Of a stretch of 64,000 bases of DNA, positions 33,850 to 46,099 are shown piece after piece (positions within the stretch are counted from its first letter, which is position 1; each line of letters opens with the position of its first letter). Origin of the DNA: Triatoma infestans (Eukaryota; Arthropoda; Insecta; Hemiptera; Reduviidae). The stretch is taken from assembly GCA_011037195.1 (NCBI GenBank), contig JAAEAF010001551.1:1-64000 (forward strand). Reading direction: 5' to 3'. A model generated the notes under the pieces. It made no database searches. It had not been told where the DNA came from and saw only the letters and a program-made list of their open reading frames with translations. A program made the translations under genes and the position numbers.

Positions 33850-36185
33850 TTTTTTATTTATTTTTTTTTTTTAAGAACAGTTCACCTACTTTGGATTAGT
33901 GATAGACCCACACCAGCCTAGAATAAACTTGGCAGACATTGATGGCCTTAATTGCTAGCTAGCTGTCGGGAGTAAATGACAATCTTCCTGTCATTATGTC
34001 TTAAAATCTCCCTAGTGACAATATACGTGTGATAACTACAACCATCTCCGCTTAGAAAAGTGTATGGAAGACTTCTCTAACCGTACCCTAAATCTTAATT
34101 TGTATATTTCGGCTGTCCGCCAGCTCTAAAGAATAATTAACATGCTTTACCAAAACTTTACGCTCTAATTTTCACAAATAAAAATGCAAAAACATCATAA
34201 GAATTCCTTAAAGTTAATAAGGAATAAAATCCAATTTGTTAATGTAAAATTTTGAATGAACTAAAAGAAGGAGAATGGATAATAATTTTTGAAATTTTAT
34301 CTATTTAAAATTAAATTTTGCAGAACGACTATATAGAAATATATATATATATAATATATTAGACTTAACACAGTACCAGTTTGAAAATAGAGTCAAGGTC
34401 GAAAATTGGCTACGAAATTCTTTTCTAACATAACACTTTACAGTTTTAAAGACTGTGGGTGTGCATATATATATATATATATATACGTATGCGTATGTGA
34501 AACAGTGACTGATGACATAATAGAGTAAACGTCAGAAGATGTCACCACTATAATTTTTGAACTTATGTCAAAAAAAAAATATACTATAGTTGATAGAGAT
34601 GTTGTTTTTAATGTTTTTTTTGTTTGTTTTTTTTTTATAATTCCACAAATTGAACAATATAAATAAAATTATGTATTAATTTTTTATTTTTTCATATTTA
34701 CAAAAAAGAACAGGTGTGTATAAATAAGTTTTGTATCCGGCAATATTTTCATAATTTAAATGTATTTTATATTATAAATTTAAAAATTATTTTACATTAA
34801 TAAAAGTGATAGTTTATGTCTTTGCTTATTAAAAATAACGCTCTAAGAGCTAGGTAATTTAATCAAGTTTATGCTTAATAAAAGTCCATTTGGAATAAAG
34901 CCAAGTTGAAAATTTAAAACTGGTACTTTCCTTTTTATTTGACAAAATCTGACTGCCTCCTATACTTAACTACAGCTTAACCCTTAACGATTCTGTACTA
35001 CAGAATAATTTACAGTATCTGTCATTAGTTATTTGATAGTAATAAACCAATTAAATTATGGTTTGTGCAAGAAAAGTTTTCAGATCTGTGAGAGGCATAC
35101 ATAGTTCTCTAAAGATCTGATATCTCTACCTCTCTGCCCGGGCTCAGTTTTAACTGTTCTGAAATAAGATCTATATGCTGTATTGAAGTGGTACTTTAGA
35201 CAAGAAAGCTTAACATTTCAGCCTCAACCGTGGAATCTTATCAAGAAACATGCTGAGCCTGAAATATATTCAGGATGGGGACTGGGCACTGCAATGCTGT
35301 TCATGCACTTCGATAGACTCATTAATTGCGGACCACAGGAGTTGTTTATTGGATTTCCGGAACTGTGCAGACATTACAACTCTCCTCGAAGAGTGAGAGA
35401 GAGAAAAGAAAAACCTTCACAATTCCACCCCAAATTCTTCCTTGCGAGGATGATGTCTTTATGAACTTTTGTCCATCAGTTGGACTTATTAAACATAACT
35501 TCTTACCTTCTTACTCGATCCCATTTTATTTCATCTATAAGCGAGTAAGTGAAGAGAACTCTGAAATCTCCAGGTAAATGGCCGTAACAATTTTGTAAGG
35601 AAACTTAGCTAAGTTACCCGGATGAAATGGTTCTGCCGCCTTACGAAACATTACCACAGAATGGACTTAACTGCAAACCAACTTTTTATGAATTTTGATT
35701 GTTTGTTTTTTTTTTCAAGTTTTGACACAGAATTTCCTTTTGCTGAACTTGGAGCCGAAGATATCTTTCAACATCAAGCATAACCTGATTGGTCGTGTAG
35801 ACAGGTATCATATCTGTTTCTTTCCTAATCCCAAGCTTTTTACTTTGATGGACTCATATAACTACGCATTGGGAATCTACTTCTTCTTTTTTTTATTATT
35901 AAAAAAAGCAAACAATCCTTGTCATCTGCGTCATAGGAATTTCGCAACCATTTCCCGACAGTGAGAAAACCCATCATTTTTCCACTCCATATCCTTCCCT
36001 CCGGATTGGAGTTGTTAATCATAACTCCTTATCTTTTGTTTTCTTCCTATTCCTGTTGTTATCTGTGTGATTCTGTCATTTGATTCATTAATAGGACACG
36101 ACTGATGATGTAAGGGAGCTATTTCAGGGAGACTTAGGGCGCTTGAAGCTAAAAGAGCATCTATTATTTCCCTAGGGAGGCCAAA
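33850..36185. other. Intron stretch with an unrecognised low-AT segment
   Basis: 33880-34130 and 35090-36180 are less AT-rich. The plus open frame at 35183-35461 (93 residues, including YSGWGLGTAMLFMHFDRLIN) is the longest; I recognise no family, and it lacks context. 34340-34490 has TA microsatellites. Confidence 0.35.
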
Positions 36186-36189
36186 GCTC

Positions 36190-36510
36190 TAAAATGGAAT
36201 AAAATTTGTGTAGATATATAAAAAGTTTAAAGAAGATCATTGTAGCCATTTTTGATAAAAAAAACAAAATCGGTAGATGGATTTGCACCGAAACTTTGGT
36301 ATTAGTTGCGATGGTGGGTGGTACCTAAACACAATAACAAGTTTGGTCTGGTTACAATTTTTTGTTTTTCATGATATTTTGTTTGAATACACCACAGACA
36401 ATTCTTTATTTTTTTTTCTTACACAGGAACTTCAAATCAAGCAGTTCCGGTGAAAATGTATGTTTTTGAAAATTCATCATGATCCTTAAACATCAGCAGT
36501 AAGAGGAAAG
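36190..36510 (-). repeat. Rep-A fragment, minus orientation
   Basis: AAAAGTTTAAAGAAGATCAT, GGTAGATGGATTTGCACCGA and ACTTCAAATCAAGCAGTTCC, ending near the AGTAAGAGGAAAGTAGAAAT landmark. Confidence 0.6.
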
Positions 36511-37925
36511 TAGAAATCAACAATTTCGATCTTCCATTTAACTCTAAAAACTTTATCTTATTACAGCTTTGGGAGAAAGTAAAGAGCAGATAGTAAAGTA
36601 AAGAATAAGAAAGTAAAATAAAAAAAACAGATTCCTGAGAAAGATCCTTTTATGAAACAAATGAAACCATTCAAAATGACCCATAAAATTTCCTATATAC
36701 GTAAATGGGAAGTGATCCGATCTTGTTTCCACAATTCCTTCCTAGCACCACCATAAATCCACTGATCCACCAGCTCTTTTCCCGTCAGATCTCCTCGCAG
36801 ACTAAGAAGGCGCTGGTCTAGAGATTTATTCCCAAGTGAAGGTGATAGTGTCTAAAGTATAAACAGTAATAAAACTATTTGGATTGGGTAGCTTCTCCTA
36901 TCTGTTGTTATTTTATATTTTATTCTTGAAGCAGATTATTATTGAAACGTCCCCCTCCCCCCCGCCATTTGAAATAGTTTTTTTAGTGCTCTATACCACA
37001 TGTTTCTATTTTCAAATTTATATTCATCAATTTCAACAATCCATCAAGTCCAAAAAAAATATATATTTATCCTATTATAGATAAATTTTAAAAGCTTCCA
37101 GTTAATTTATTTATTTATTATTTCTTTATTTTTTTTCTATAGTTTTGTTTTAAAACTATTTCCATCTGGTGAAGTTATTTTAAATTGGTGTTGTTTTTAT
37201 TTGCGTAGATTTAGATCATCCAGCCTAGTTCTCCTTATCATAAACTTGTGCATATAAAAGTTAAAATTAGCATACATTTGTCTAAAACCTTTTCTTCGTT
37301 TTTGTTTTGTTTTTTTTTTTTATTATTATTCAACTTAAATTTATTTAAATATTTAAATGAGAAACTGAAATAATTATGAATTATATTATTATTTTCTTTT
37401 ATTATAATTACAAAATATGTTAAGAATAAAATAATATTATCTAGTAAAAAGAACTGCTTACTATTTCTGTTTACATTTTTTTTTTTCTTTTTAAAGAAGA
37501 AGGTAATGGAATGTTTAGTAGGCTGTTGTAATATGATTCAGTCATAAACATAACTTTGATCATTATAGCTCTTGTTTACTTAGTTGGTAATAAAAATAAT
37601 AATAATAATATCATGCCTAAGGTAAATTATTTATCACTATTATTTAGTTTAATTTTATTATATTTCTTTTTAGAAAAAAAGATTCTATTGCTTTAATTTC
37701 AGTGGAAAGTAATTTTAATTTTTGTAATTCATAAAATTGTTGTAAACATTCAAAATGAAAAGATGTAACCTGTTTAAAAATTTAATAAAAATTAGTGACA
37801 TAAAATGTTAGTTTATAAGCTAAAGTATTGAAGTAATAAACTACAGTTTATAATTATTTATAATATAAATTTAAATTCACAATATTCTGATAAAATATAA
37901 AATCTTTGGTTTGACCATACTTTTT
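36511..37925. other. AT-rich intron sequence
   Basis: There are several long T and A tracts and an (AAT)n run near 37590-37610. No gene or repeat was recognised. Confidence 0.55.
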
Positions 37926-37929
37926 ACTA

Positions 37930-38830
37930 TCTCTTATTATTATTAATCAGTAAGAGATGGCATTTGGATGGTGTCAAATTATTTGAAATTGAGTTTTTTC
38001 AACGGAAATTGATGTTTTTTAAAGGCCAGAGTTCGAAATGGAAAACAGTGTTTTTTAGCGAAAAGTATGTATGTAAAGTGTGTGTATGTGGACTTATGTC
38101 ATTTCAACCACGAAAAATCACGTCTCAAACTTGCAAAATTCGTTATTGATTATTCGTTTAAGGTATTATTATCGCAACTGATACGAAAGTTTCAATCAAC
38201 ACCCATTAGCTGAAAGTACAATTTTATTATTGTTTTTTTTTCTTTTTCAGCTTTTCCCAGTTTCACCAAAATGGCTGGTCAATTTTTTTGTTTTTTTAAG
38301 TTCGTATATATTATATAAAAATATAAGCGTATCTACTTTTATTCGGAACAAGTTTTAAGGAATCTATAACATTATATTTCAAATATAATTTTAGTTTATT
38401 CAATTTTATTGGCACTGACTTCCTATCACTTTAATTATTTTAATTAGTATCTGTGCTAAACCAACATGGACCGCATTTATATTTAATGTTGCCAAAAAAT
38501 ATTTCAAATTTAAAGAAAATTTAAAAAAAAAAAAAATTCTTAATTGAAAAAAAATAATTAATTAGGAAAAAGGATTTTCTTAAACCTTCCATGCAACTAT
38601 TTAGGTCTATCACTTTTGTTTAATACATTTTTCCTGGGAAAGTTTATCTGTAAAAAGAATTCTGATGATGAGAGATGACTTTAGGTTTACTTCCCTAAAA
38701 GTGCCTTTTCACTTTTACATTATTTTAATAAGAAATAAATGTTTCACAAAATTCCAAATTTGAAGAAAAAAACTGAGCGATTTTATCGAATATATTTTTC
38801 ACATTTCCACTATTTTCTTGAGAGATTATT
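37930..38830 (+). repeat. Rep-A copy, plus orientation, diverged
   Basis: ATCAGTAAGAGATGGCATTT, AACGGAAATTGATGTTTTTT and later CTATCACTTTTGTTTAATAC and AAATTCCAAATTTGAAGAAA follow the family order, with AT-rich drift. Confidence 0.6.
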
Positions 38831-38879
38831 TAAACTACTTTTTTAAGGGGTGTAGTGCATTGCTACTAGAAGAATTCTC

Positions 38880-39560
38880 GTGTGTCCACTATCGGTACCC
38901 GGATGAAACGTCTCCACTTAAAGCACTTTTTCTAGCTTAATTTCCGTAATGAATTCATAAATCTAGGATGGTTCTCATCCAGCACCTGCAGGTACCCAGG
39001 TTTTTCAAACATCTCTGGATGACAGCGTCATGTGAAGTGAGAAGGTATAATGATACAGATGTGACAGTGAGAAGGTATAATGATACAGTCTCTTTCATTT
39101 CCACATAGGATTTGCACGTGGTATCACTTTTACTAGAATTAAAACACTTGAAGCCTAATTTTGCTCAGATCGATGCACGTCATAGGCTATTAACTGCCGA
39201 AAAAATATCTTAGCCTTCTTCTGTCTTGGCAAGGTTCTCCAAGAGAGCAATGCCTCGTATTTGTGCTCTTGTCGAAGCGAGTGATCGCTTATCCTAGACG
39301 AAAATGTTCTAGTATAATGAAGGAGAGGATTTTACAACGACCGTCCCTTACTAGGATGTCGGTTGTACCTCGCCAACATGCTCTGGCAACTTTATTATTT
39401 CTTCCTAGGATGTTGAGTTTGCCGAGTCATTTTCATAACATTTTCGTACTGAATGCGTGGATTTTAATGGCGGCCTTATGATCGAATAGGATCATAGTGT
39501 TCTGATTCCGAACACTTCCTGTTGAGATTGAAATGGACGTATATAAAAAATGATGGGGTA
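38880..39560 (-). pseudogene. LINE RNase H-region fragment
   Basis: On the minus strand 39500-39300 reads TMILFDHKAAIKIHAFSTKM, then LWKWLGKLNILGRNNKVA. This fits the RNase H segment of RNase H-bearing LINEs (SDSQAAIKAL...LVWEC...LNxLGRxNxVxLxW). The following motif is degenerate. 39100-39085 in another frame gives I-L-C-G-N-E-R-D, as in the Cys-rich tail. It contains a 29-base tandem duplication (39037-39087). Stops and frame changes show it is dead. Confidence 0.55.
39037..39087 (+). repeat. Tandem duplication, period 29
   Basis: GTGAGAAGGTATAATGATAC and its next two bases AG occur at 39037-39058 and again at 39066-39087, separated by ATGTGACA-type bases. Confidence 0.9.
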
Positions 39561-39569
39561 ATTTTCTCT

Positions 39570-40625
39570 TAAGTGCCATGAAACTTCATTGCGAGAAAAG
39601 AGTAATAAAATTTTTCGGGCAAGATTTTTATTTTTTAATTTTTTTTTTTTTTAATATTGCAACCTGGACTATGCGTTAACTAAATAAAAAAATTAAAAAT
39701 AACTGGCTGGTGAATATGACGTCATTTAGCTCCGCTCTAAATAATATTCTTTTTTACGACTAATTTGACGAGAATATTTTAGAGTTACAGCTCTTTAATT
39801 TATTAATTTTTGTTTTTAAAAATTTAATTTTAATTTTCCAGACAAACAATAATGGCGAGCACTGTCAAAATGTGAAGAAAACTTCAATTACCGGAAATAA
39901 GTTTAAAATTGTAAGTAAAATATTATTTTTAATTTCTTATTTAAACGAAACTTTGAAATAATTTTAGAAACAATTACATTGGACTTTAGATCAATTCTAC
40001 TAAAACTAAAGTTTATTAACAACGAAAGTATTGTTTATATTGATATGGACTGTTTGGCAAAGTATTTTACAGAACACACACATCAAAATACAAACAGTCA
40101 ATTGTTTATATTGACATTTACAACTTTATTTTAAGAAGAGAGTTTTTTTATAATTCTTGTTAGTTATAATAATTATAATAATCATTTGCCAAGATGGTGT
40201 AGAGAATATGAAAGTGGAGAGGGGAAGTTGGCGGCAAAAGGTCGCCACAGTAGGGATCAAGCCTTCTTTTAATATATATAAATAAATTTACATATATCCT
40301 AGACATTAATATGACTAGATTTGTACCACTGTATTATATTAGTGCCTTTTAATATTGTTAATTTTCTGTAGAGAAATAGAAATGTCCAAGTATCTAGGCC
40401 TAGATATTTCTTTAAAACGGCTAATTTATGACTTTCATAAGGAGATATAGCCTTTTTATTATCCTAACTGGGGAATACATCTTAAGTGGGGGATTAAATA
40501 AAATACAAAAAATTATACAACCCCATAATATCTTCTTTTAAAAATGAAGTGAAAGCAGCAATACTAGAGCTCTTTATTTAAATAAATTTACTTATTAATA
40601 TTTGTGTAAAGAGTGACGTGGAAGT
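39570..40625. other. AT-rich intron sequence
   Basis: No gene or known element was recognised; there are many poly-T and TTTATT tracts. Confidence 0.55.
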
Positions 40626-40629
40626 AATT

Positions 40630-41060
40630 TAGCATTTATTATTACTTCTATTATTGCTGCTGTAAAGATCATGTCAAATAGTCGAATTTGAGTTTTCCTG
40701 AAAATACTGGTTTTGAGGTTCTCTGCAAATGAATAAAAATGTTTATAGTGAATTTTTCTCTGTCGGTGCGTGTTTGAATGTAGTATGGAAAAACCGACTT
40801 TATTGAATAGATTTCCTTTTTGTTTTTTTTCTAATTTTTCTTAATTTTCTTCAAAGAGTTCCCTTCCCATCTTTATTTATATTACTAATATAAAATCAAT
40901 ATAAAAACATTTGGTATAAAACCCATAAAATACCAAGTTCTGACAGACAGAGATTTTTAGCAAAAATACCAACTTTGAAGACAAATTTTGTTATAATTTT
41001 AATAATGGCAGTAAGAGCGCGCGTGTGTGAGTTTCATACGAGTTTTTTTTTACTTTCTTT
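40630..41060 (+). repeat. Rep-A fragment with start of a second unit
   Basis: GAGTTTTCCTGAAAATACTG and TTTTGAGGTTCTCTGCAAAT are Rep-A 5' landmarks. The end GTGTGTGAGTTTCATACGAG (41022-41041) is followed at once by TTTTTTTTTACTTTCTTTC, a new start. Confidence 0.65.
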
Positions 41061-41329
41061 CTTTAATTGATTTATTATTGCAAATGCAATCATTCATCTC
41101 GTAGCAATCATACATGTGGATAAATACGAAGTGGCAACTATAAGGTGCCATGATTAAAACCAAGGCGTCCCAGGCGTCTTTATGGATAAAAGGACCACGG
41201 ATTGCAGAGGATTGATTTATTGCTACGGAATTAGGTTTTGATGAAATCATTGCAGCTCCATTGTAAGTTCAAATAAAATAAACACTCTTACTCTCTCTAG
41301 TAGTTAAATTCTTGTTTAGATTCTTTTAG

Positions 41330-41820
41330 AGGATAATGCATGCGACCTGAAAGATTAGAGTGACCCCCGGAGTCTTCTTAGTGCATTGCCGACCTCCAAA
41401 CACTGTTCTCTAGCTACATACAACACTACCCTAGATTAGATTAGATTCTAACGGGGGGATTGGCTCTCAGCCTGCGCCACCGCGAGACCCCATGGATCTA
41501 TTGTGGCACCCCCCCTAGTTGGAGCCCTTCTCCGGTCCTGTCCTTTATCGGATTGTGGAGTAGGGGGGGCTCCCAGGGCGTCAATTAAGGCACCTGCCAT
41601 TAAAGCACCCTCTCGAGTCCTGCTTGCCTTAGAAGACTTAATAGGTCCGAGAGGGGGCCACGGTTGAGGCTTGGCACCAGCTTCTAACCCTACCCTAACT
41701 GGGGAGAGCGAGCTGTAAAGTCTCCTAGAAAGAAAAAAATTCTAAGGGCCAATACTGCTGGATTCGAATCCGGGATCTCCGTGTGGGATTCCAGCGTGCT
41801 ACCATAATCCCTTCCCTAAA
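41330..41820 (-). repeat. SINE-A copy 3, split by a 256-base insertion
   Basis: On the minus strand the head lies at 41815-41745 (B box GGATTCGAATCCAGC) and the body tail at 41425-41335 (TAGCTAGAGAACAGTGTTTG, GGCAATGCACTAAG). Between them an insert (41434-41689) is flanked by CTACCCTA at 41426-41433 and 41690-41697, an eight-base target-site duplication. The insert ends next to a short (GATTA)n run, like the tail of a short retroelement read on the minus strand. Confidence 0.7.
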
Positions 41821-41959
41821 TTATTGTTTAGATAGTGTTTAAAAAGCTAGAGATAGATTCAATCCGTGTTTTGGTTTAATGTTTGAATTCGTTGTAGCAT
41901 TTGTTCTAAGCTTTTGTCAAATAGCCTAACTAAGACTTCTAGTAGTGTAGAGTTCAATT

Positions 41960-42330
41960 ATTTTCAGTCTTGTCTGTGGAGACCAGTTAGAATGGAATAG
42001 CATAGAAAAATGGGTGTAGTCTCAACGATCCCAAATAACTGCGACCTATAAAGATGTTTATCTATTATGGCTGCCTCTGGATTAACTGAAGTATTGACAA
42101 TTAACTGAAGACATGGTTGCATGCCAAGTAATGTACAAGTTGACCAAAGAGCCGACTGAATGGTCTGCCACCTTTCGAACGCCCAGTTGGAGGAATTTTG
42201 GTCCTGCCAGTCGCTCGCAGAAAAATGGACAGTATCTTGTCTTTGGTCAAGCAAAATCTACGATAGCGTCCATCGACCAAACATAATAGATTCATATATT
42301 TCCTAAGATTTTACACTTCCCGGTCATAAT
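41960..42330 (-). pseudogene. Probable Gypsy-type LTR retrotransposon relic (pol)
   Basis: Across three minus-strand frames the region gives CKILGNI and YYVWSMDAIV (compare FLGMINYYRRFIP), a run with P-K-F-L-Q-L-G, then the frame NWAFERWQTIQSALWSTCTL followed by LGMQP (compare AFxxxKxxLxxATLLxHP). After it, V-N-T-S-V-N-P-E-A-A-I-I sits where VDASDxAIGAVL is expected, and T-P-I-F-L-C-Y-S where PLAFFSxxL is expected. This is the order of the reverse transcriptase/RNase H junction in Gypsy pol. The frame is broken and the expected D has become N or lies in another frame, so the identity is tentative. Confidence 0.45.
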
Positions 42331-42339
42331 AGAACTCTT

Positions 42340-44345
42340 ATATCACTTAAAACTCCACAAATCTGGTTAACCAGGTCTCCCGTATAATTTTTGCATAGGA
42401 TCCCTTATGAAAGACCTTCGTTTGCCTTTAGCCAAATGTATTCCTCCTCCATCAAAGAGCTGCGCTTTATTGCTACATACCCAGGATTTACATCCTTTGA
42501 TTTTTATTATGGCTTTGGTGTTTCGGTCCCTTTTAAAAAGGTTTATTTGAGCCTTCTCGGGCCCAGTCTAATCGGCCGCTTTTTCAGTGTCAACATGTCA
42601 TCTTCGGCGAGTGATACGACACAATAACCATCTGCTTAGAATAAACTATGTAGGAAGAGACATTATGGCTTATCAACAAGACAAAGGTTTCTTACTAACA
42701 TTTGTATTTTTACTTGACTGAAACTTTTGCGTTGGATTAGGGAGTCTTATTTTGATAGTGGTAGGCCCGAAACATATATAAAAGTACGTACGTACATAAA
42801 GTATATATATATATTGTGGTGCGGTATGTAATAAACCCAGCATATTTATTTTATACATAGCTACGTGCCAAGGCCAGTGGCGCCCCTCCCTCAACTCTTC
42901 TCCTCATATGTTCCGCCATAACTTTTCTAACTTTATTTCCATTAAATTTACCATATATATACTGACTTCTTATTAATGTAACATTAACTTTTCTCTTCTC
43001 TTTTATTCATTCTTTTTCAGTTCTTTTCTTTATTTACTTTTTGAAATCTTACTTTCTCTTTTATAACTCTTTTAAAATTGCTTTCATGTTTTTCCTAGTA
43101 GTTTCCTATTTTCATTTTCGTATTGTTTTTACAGGAAATAATTATAATTAGATTATACCAGATAACTGAAATTTGATTTTCACCAGATATTATCGATGTT
43201 TCGGAGTCTCTTGAGTTTGAAAATGATGTTTACAAAAATTTGTTTGCCGTATTTATTTTTATGTTAAGATTATACCTACAGCCTCGAATCATTCTATTGA
43301 TCGAATCATGTCTTAGAAAAACTCCTTCTACCATCGTTACCTAGTCAATTTAAGTCAAAAACCTTGCGGATTTATGGAACACGGTTCCCATAGTTTTGAG
43401 TTCCTCTAGATATGAAAAATATATCTGGTAGTTAAATTATTGCTTAGATAGTGTTTAAAGATAGGTTAAGGATTTTAGAAATATTTTAGGATTCTCTTTA
43501 AAAATGTTTTATTTGCCCCAAAAGGAAACCATCAAACTAAATCACGTCCAACTAAAGGTCACGCCTAGACTATTTTTTTTTTTTAATTTTTCTGTCCCTC
43601 TCGCAAGTTGTGCCAAATATCTTTGGAGATCTTTCACCGGTGATACTTAATCAAATCAACATTAAACGATTTTTGTCTTTATAAACAAAATATATATGTA
43701 TGTTTGCCTTCATAAAGAAGATTTATTAGCTTAATGTCTTTAATTTGCAGACGCTTTAATGGCTATGAAACTGTAATTTTCAATGGTTAATTTATTAATA
43801 CTGAATGTAAAGTGAATCTGAATTCTTTGGCAACTCATTTTTGAACAACTCTTGAACCAAATAAATTATTCAAATATATAAATTCTTCGATCAATTTAGG
43901 CACCTATTCAGTGACAGTTGGTGGGTTCTTTAAGTGAAGGTTCATGGAAATGAGAAGATATAATTTATATAAAAATATATGGTAAGAAACGTACTCACAC
44001 GACTTCACCTTATTTTGCCGCTGTAATGGATATTTTAGAATGATTGGATAGAAAATAAAAACGTAGGTTGAGATAAGTTTAGACTTAATGAATACTGTTT
44101 ATATTGAGAATATTAAGTACCGTAAAGATTGTACACTGTTTAATGTAGAGTGAGAGCATGGTAGAGTGGCAGAGTGACGGTGTGAGAACGACAGTGAGTG
44201 TTGATGGTTGTTCGAATGGCGTTTGAATGAGAGTGAATTGATGTGGTCAAGCATCGTTTTTAAGCGGTGCCCCCTTACTCTTTTTAACTTCTTCTTCTAT
44301 TGCCAAGATACGCCCCTTAGATTGCATCTTCTGAGAGTTTGAGAT
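42340..44345. other. Intron stretch with minor repeats
   Basis: 42380-42640 is less AT-rich and unclassified. (TA)n lies at 42800-42815. 43150-43250 (TTTTCACCAGATATTATCGA) and 43985-44025 are small Rep-A pieces. 44140-44330 is another less AT-rich block. No gene was recognised. Confidence 0.45.
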
Positions 44346-44353
44346 AGGGAGAC

Positions 44354-45134
44354 ATGGAAATCCCTTACACAGTTGTCATAATTCCAATTTCGGTTGTCGA
44401 TAATCTGTCGGGTTGGAAGTGTCAATTCTCGGCGCTTTTGCAAACAATAAAACAGGTTAGTTTGGAGGAGTCTGTGAATCGCGCCATGAGCTCTGAGCGT
44501 TTTGTTTTGTACAGGACTTTGTTAGATACGAATGGCAAGCTCAATATATTTTATGTTTACTCTGATACCAATCTAAAGCTTTCAGATCTAAGGTGGCTTT
44601 TCAAACTGGAGAAGTGAATTAATTTATTTAAACTATTTACCATGGGTGAATAAATTGGAATACAAGGAAAAATATGCAATGTGCAATTTAAATGCAAGGG
44701 AAGATCTGTATCATTTTCTTTGTGAGTGCCCTATATTATCCGAATTTCGTTTGAGATGCTTGGGTGCGAAATTTGTTTCCGCTCAATTTATAATAGATTC
44801 TTTGCGAAATGCGGATACTTGCATCAATTTGCTTAAGTACGCCAGACAAGGCTGGCATTATAGATTTAGCCTCATTAAAGAATTTAATTTTTGATTTACT
44901 AATTTACTCTTTTATTTTAGCATTTCTTTTATTTCTTGTTTGTATCTATTTTTATTTGTATTCTTTATTGTTAGTGTATTATTTTTTTGGTCATTTTCTA
45001 TTAGAATCATTTTTTGTAAGTATAATTTTTTGTTTGTTATGATTTCAATACCAATCTCTGGCAGACGGCTTTAGCCATGCCTTATATACTTTGTAAAGTT
45101 TATTTGTTTATGTATATTTCGCAAATAAAGTACA

Positions 45135-45170
<36 letters not shown>

Positions 45171-45175
45171 TCCAA
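44354..45175 (+). pseudogene. LINE C-terminal end with (TTA)n tail
   Basis: Two open frames on the plus strand. 44354-44614 includes YRTLLDTNGKLNIFYVYSDT. 44646-44891 has NKLEYKEKYAMCNLNAREDL directly followed by YHFLCECPILSEFR, the Cys/His tail typical of non-LTR elements (CNL...EDLYHFLFxCP). The 3' end is explicit: AATAAAGTACAA at 45124-45135 followed by (TTA)n to about 45167. A frameshift separates the two frames. Confidence 0.8.
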
Positions 45176-45399
45176 TTTAAGCTTGGGTACTTACTAAAAT
45201 AGATAGCTTTGTAACAAGTTTGTAGACAGAAGTTTAATGTAAACCATTTAGAGCCGTTTATCGACAAATTACTGACAAAATAAGAAACTAATACTGTGTG
45301 AAGTTCGCACTTTCCAATCTTGGAATTTTAGCATTGCAAGAGGAAGAATTACGAAAAGGAAGAAGAAGAAAATCTTTCGAATTGCAAGAGGAAGAAAAT

Positions 45400-45650
45400 C
45401 TTCTTTTTTGTTTTTTTCAAGAAAGTGCGTCTTTATTGAACAATTGTTTCAGTTTTCACGACGGATTTCATTAACTTTGGTATACTAACTATTCATACAG
45501 AAAGCTATTACTTTAGAAACTGTTAACTTTTTTTTATTATTAAATTTAGATTCTTTCAATGATATACAATTGATGAGAAGAAAATATTCAGTAAAAACTT
45601 TAAGTTTACAGAAAATTGAAAGTCGTGCGAGTGTTTCACACCAGATTTTT
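45400..45650 (+). repeat. Rep-A 3' part
   Basis: TTTTCACGACGGATTTCATT, AACTTTGGTATACTAACTAT and the end GTGCGAGTGTTTCACACCAG. Confidence 0.7.
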
Positions 45651-45768
45651 AGTTTTTATTTAGAAATTTCCTATTTTGTAAAATCACTTTGCAATAAATA
45701 GGATTAGTTGATATAAATAGTAGCAAAAGGTGGGCAACCATCCATTCCAATGGTAATAGTTTTAGAGG

Positions 45769-46086
45769 GTGCCGGCAGCTCTGTTCAATCCTGCTATCTC
45801 GATTCACTCGTCATGGAGGATTGTCAAAGATGGTAGTACAAATAGATTAGAGCATCGCAAGAGGAAGCCGTGTGTCATTTTGTGTAGGCGAGTTGTATTA
45901 AGAAAAGGGATATTTGAGAGGTCGTTTTGGAGTGTCGAGACTCAACTGTCTGAAGGAATTAGCTTAGAATTGAATGTCTCAGCGGTTGGTATGTTTGTAG
46001 ATTTGTCTGAACCTACACACCTCTATAACTTCACTTCTTTTGAAGTAAGCGTTTTAAATCCTCCATTAGGAAGTAATAAACAATAA
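45769..46086 (+). other. Unassigned open frame of about 105 codons
   Basis: This is an open frame in unremarkable composition with no recognised domain. It ends SVLNPPLGSNKQ and is followed directly by AATAAACAATAAAA, which could be a polyadenylation signal. The segment opens after TTTTAG, which could be a splice acceptor, and I could not find a partner exon. It may be a LINE or LTR relic, or chance. It is listed because it is among the longer frames in the WD40 intron. Confidence 0.25.
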
Positions 46087-46099
46087 AATATCCTAAATT

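Noticed and set aside
35183..35577. Host exon on plus strand
   Set aside because: Two overlapping frames of about 90 codons, no domain, no convincing splice partners; kept only as a note in an unclassified stretch.
41050..41250. Minus-strand open frame of 66 codons
   Set aside because: No recognised motif and adjacent to Rep-A; likely chance or a transposon relic.
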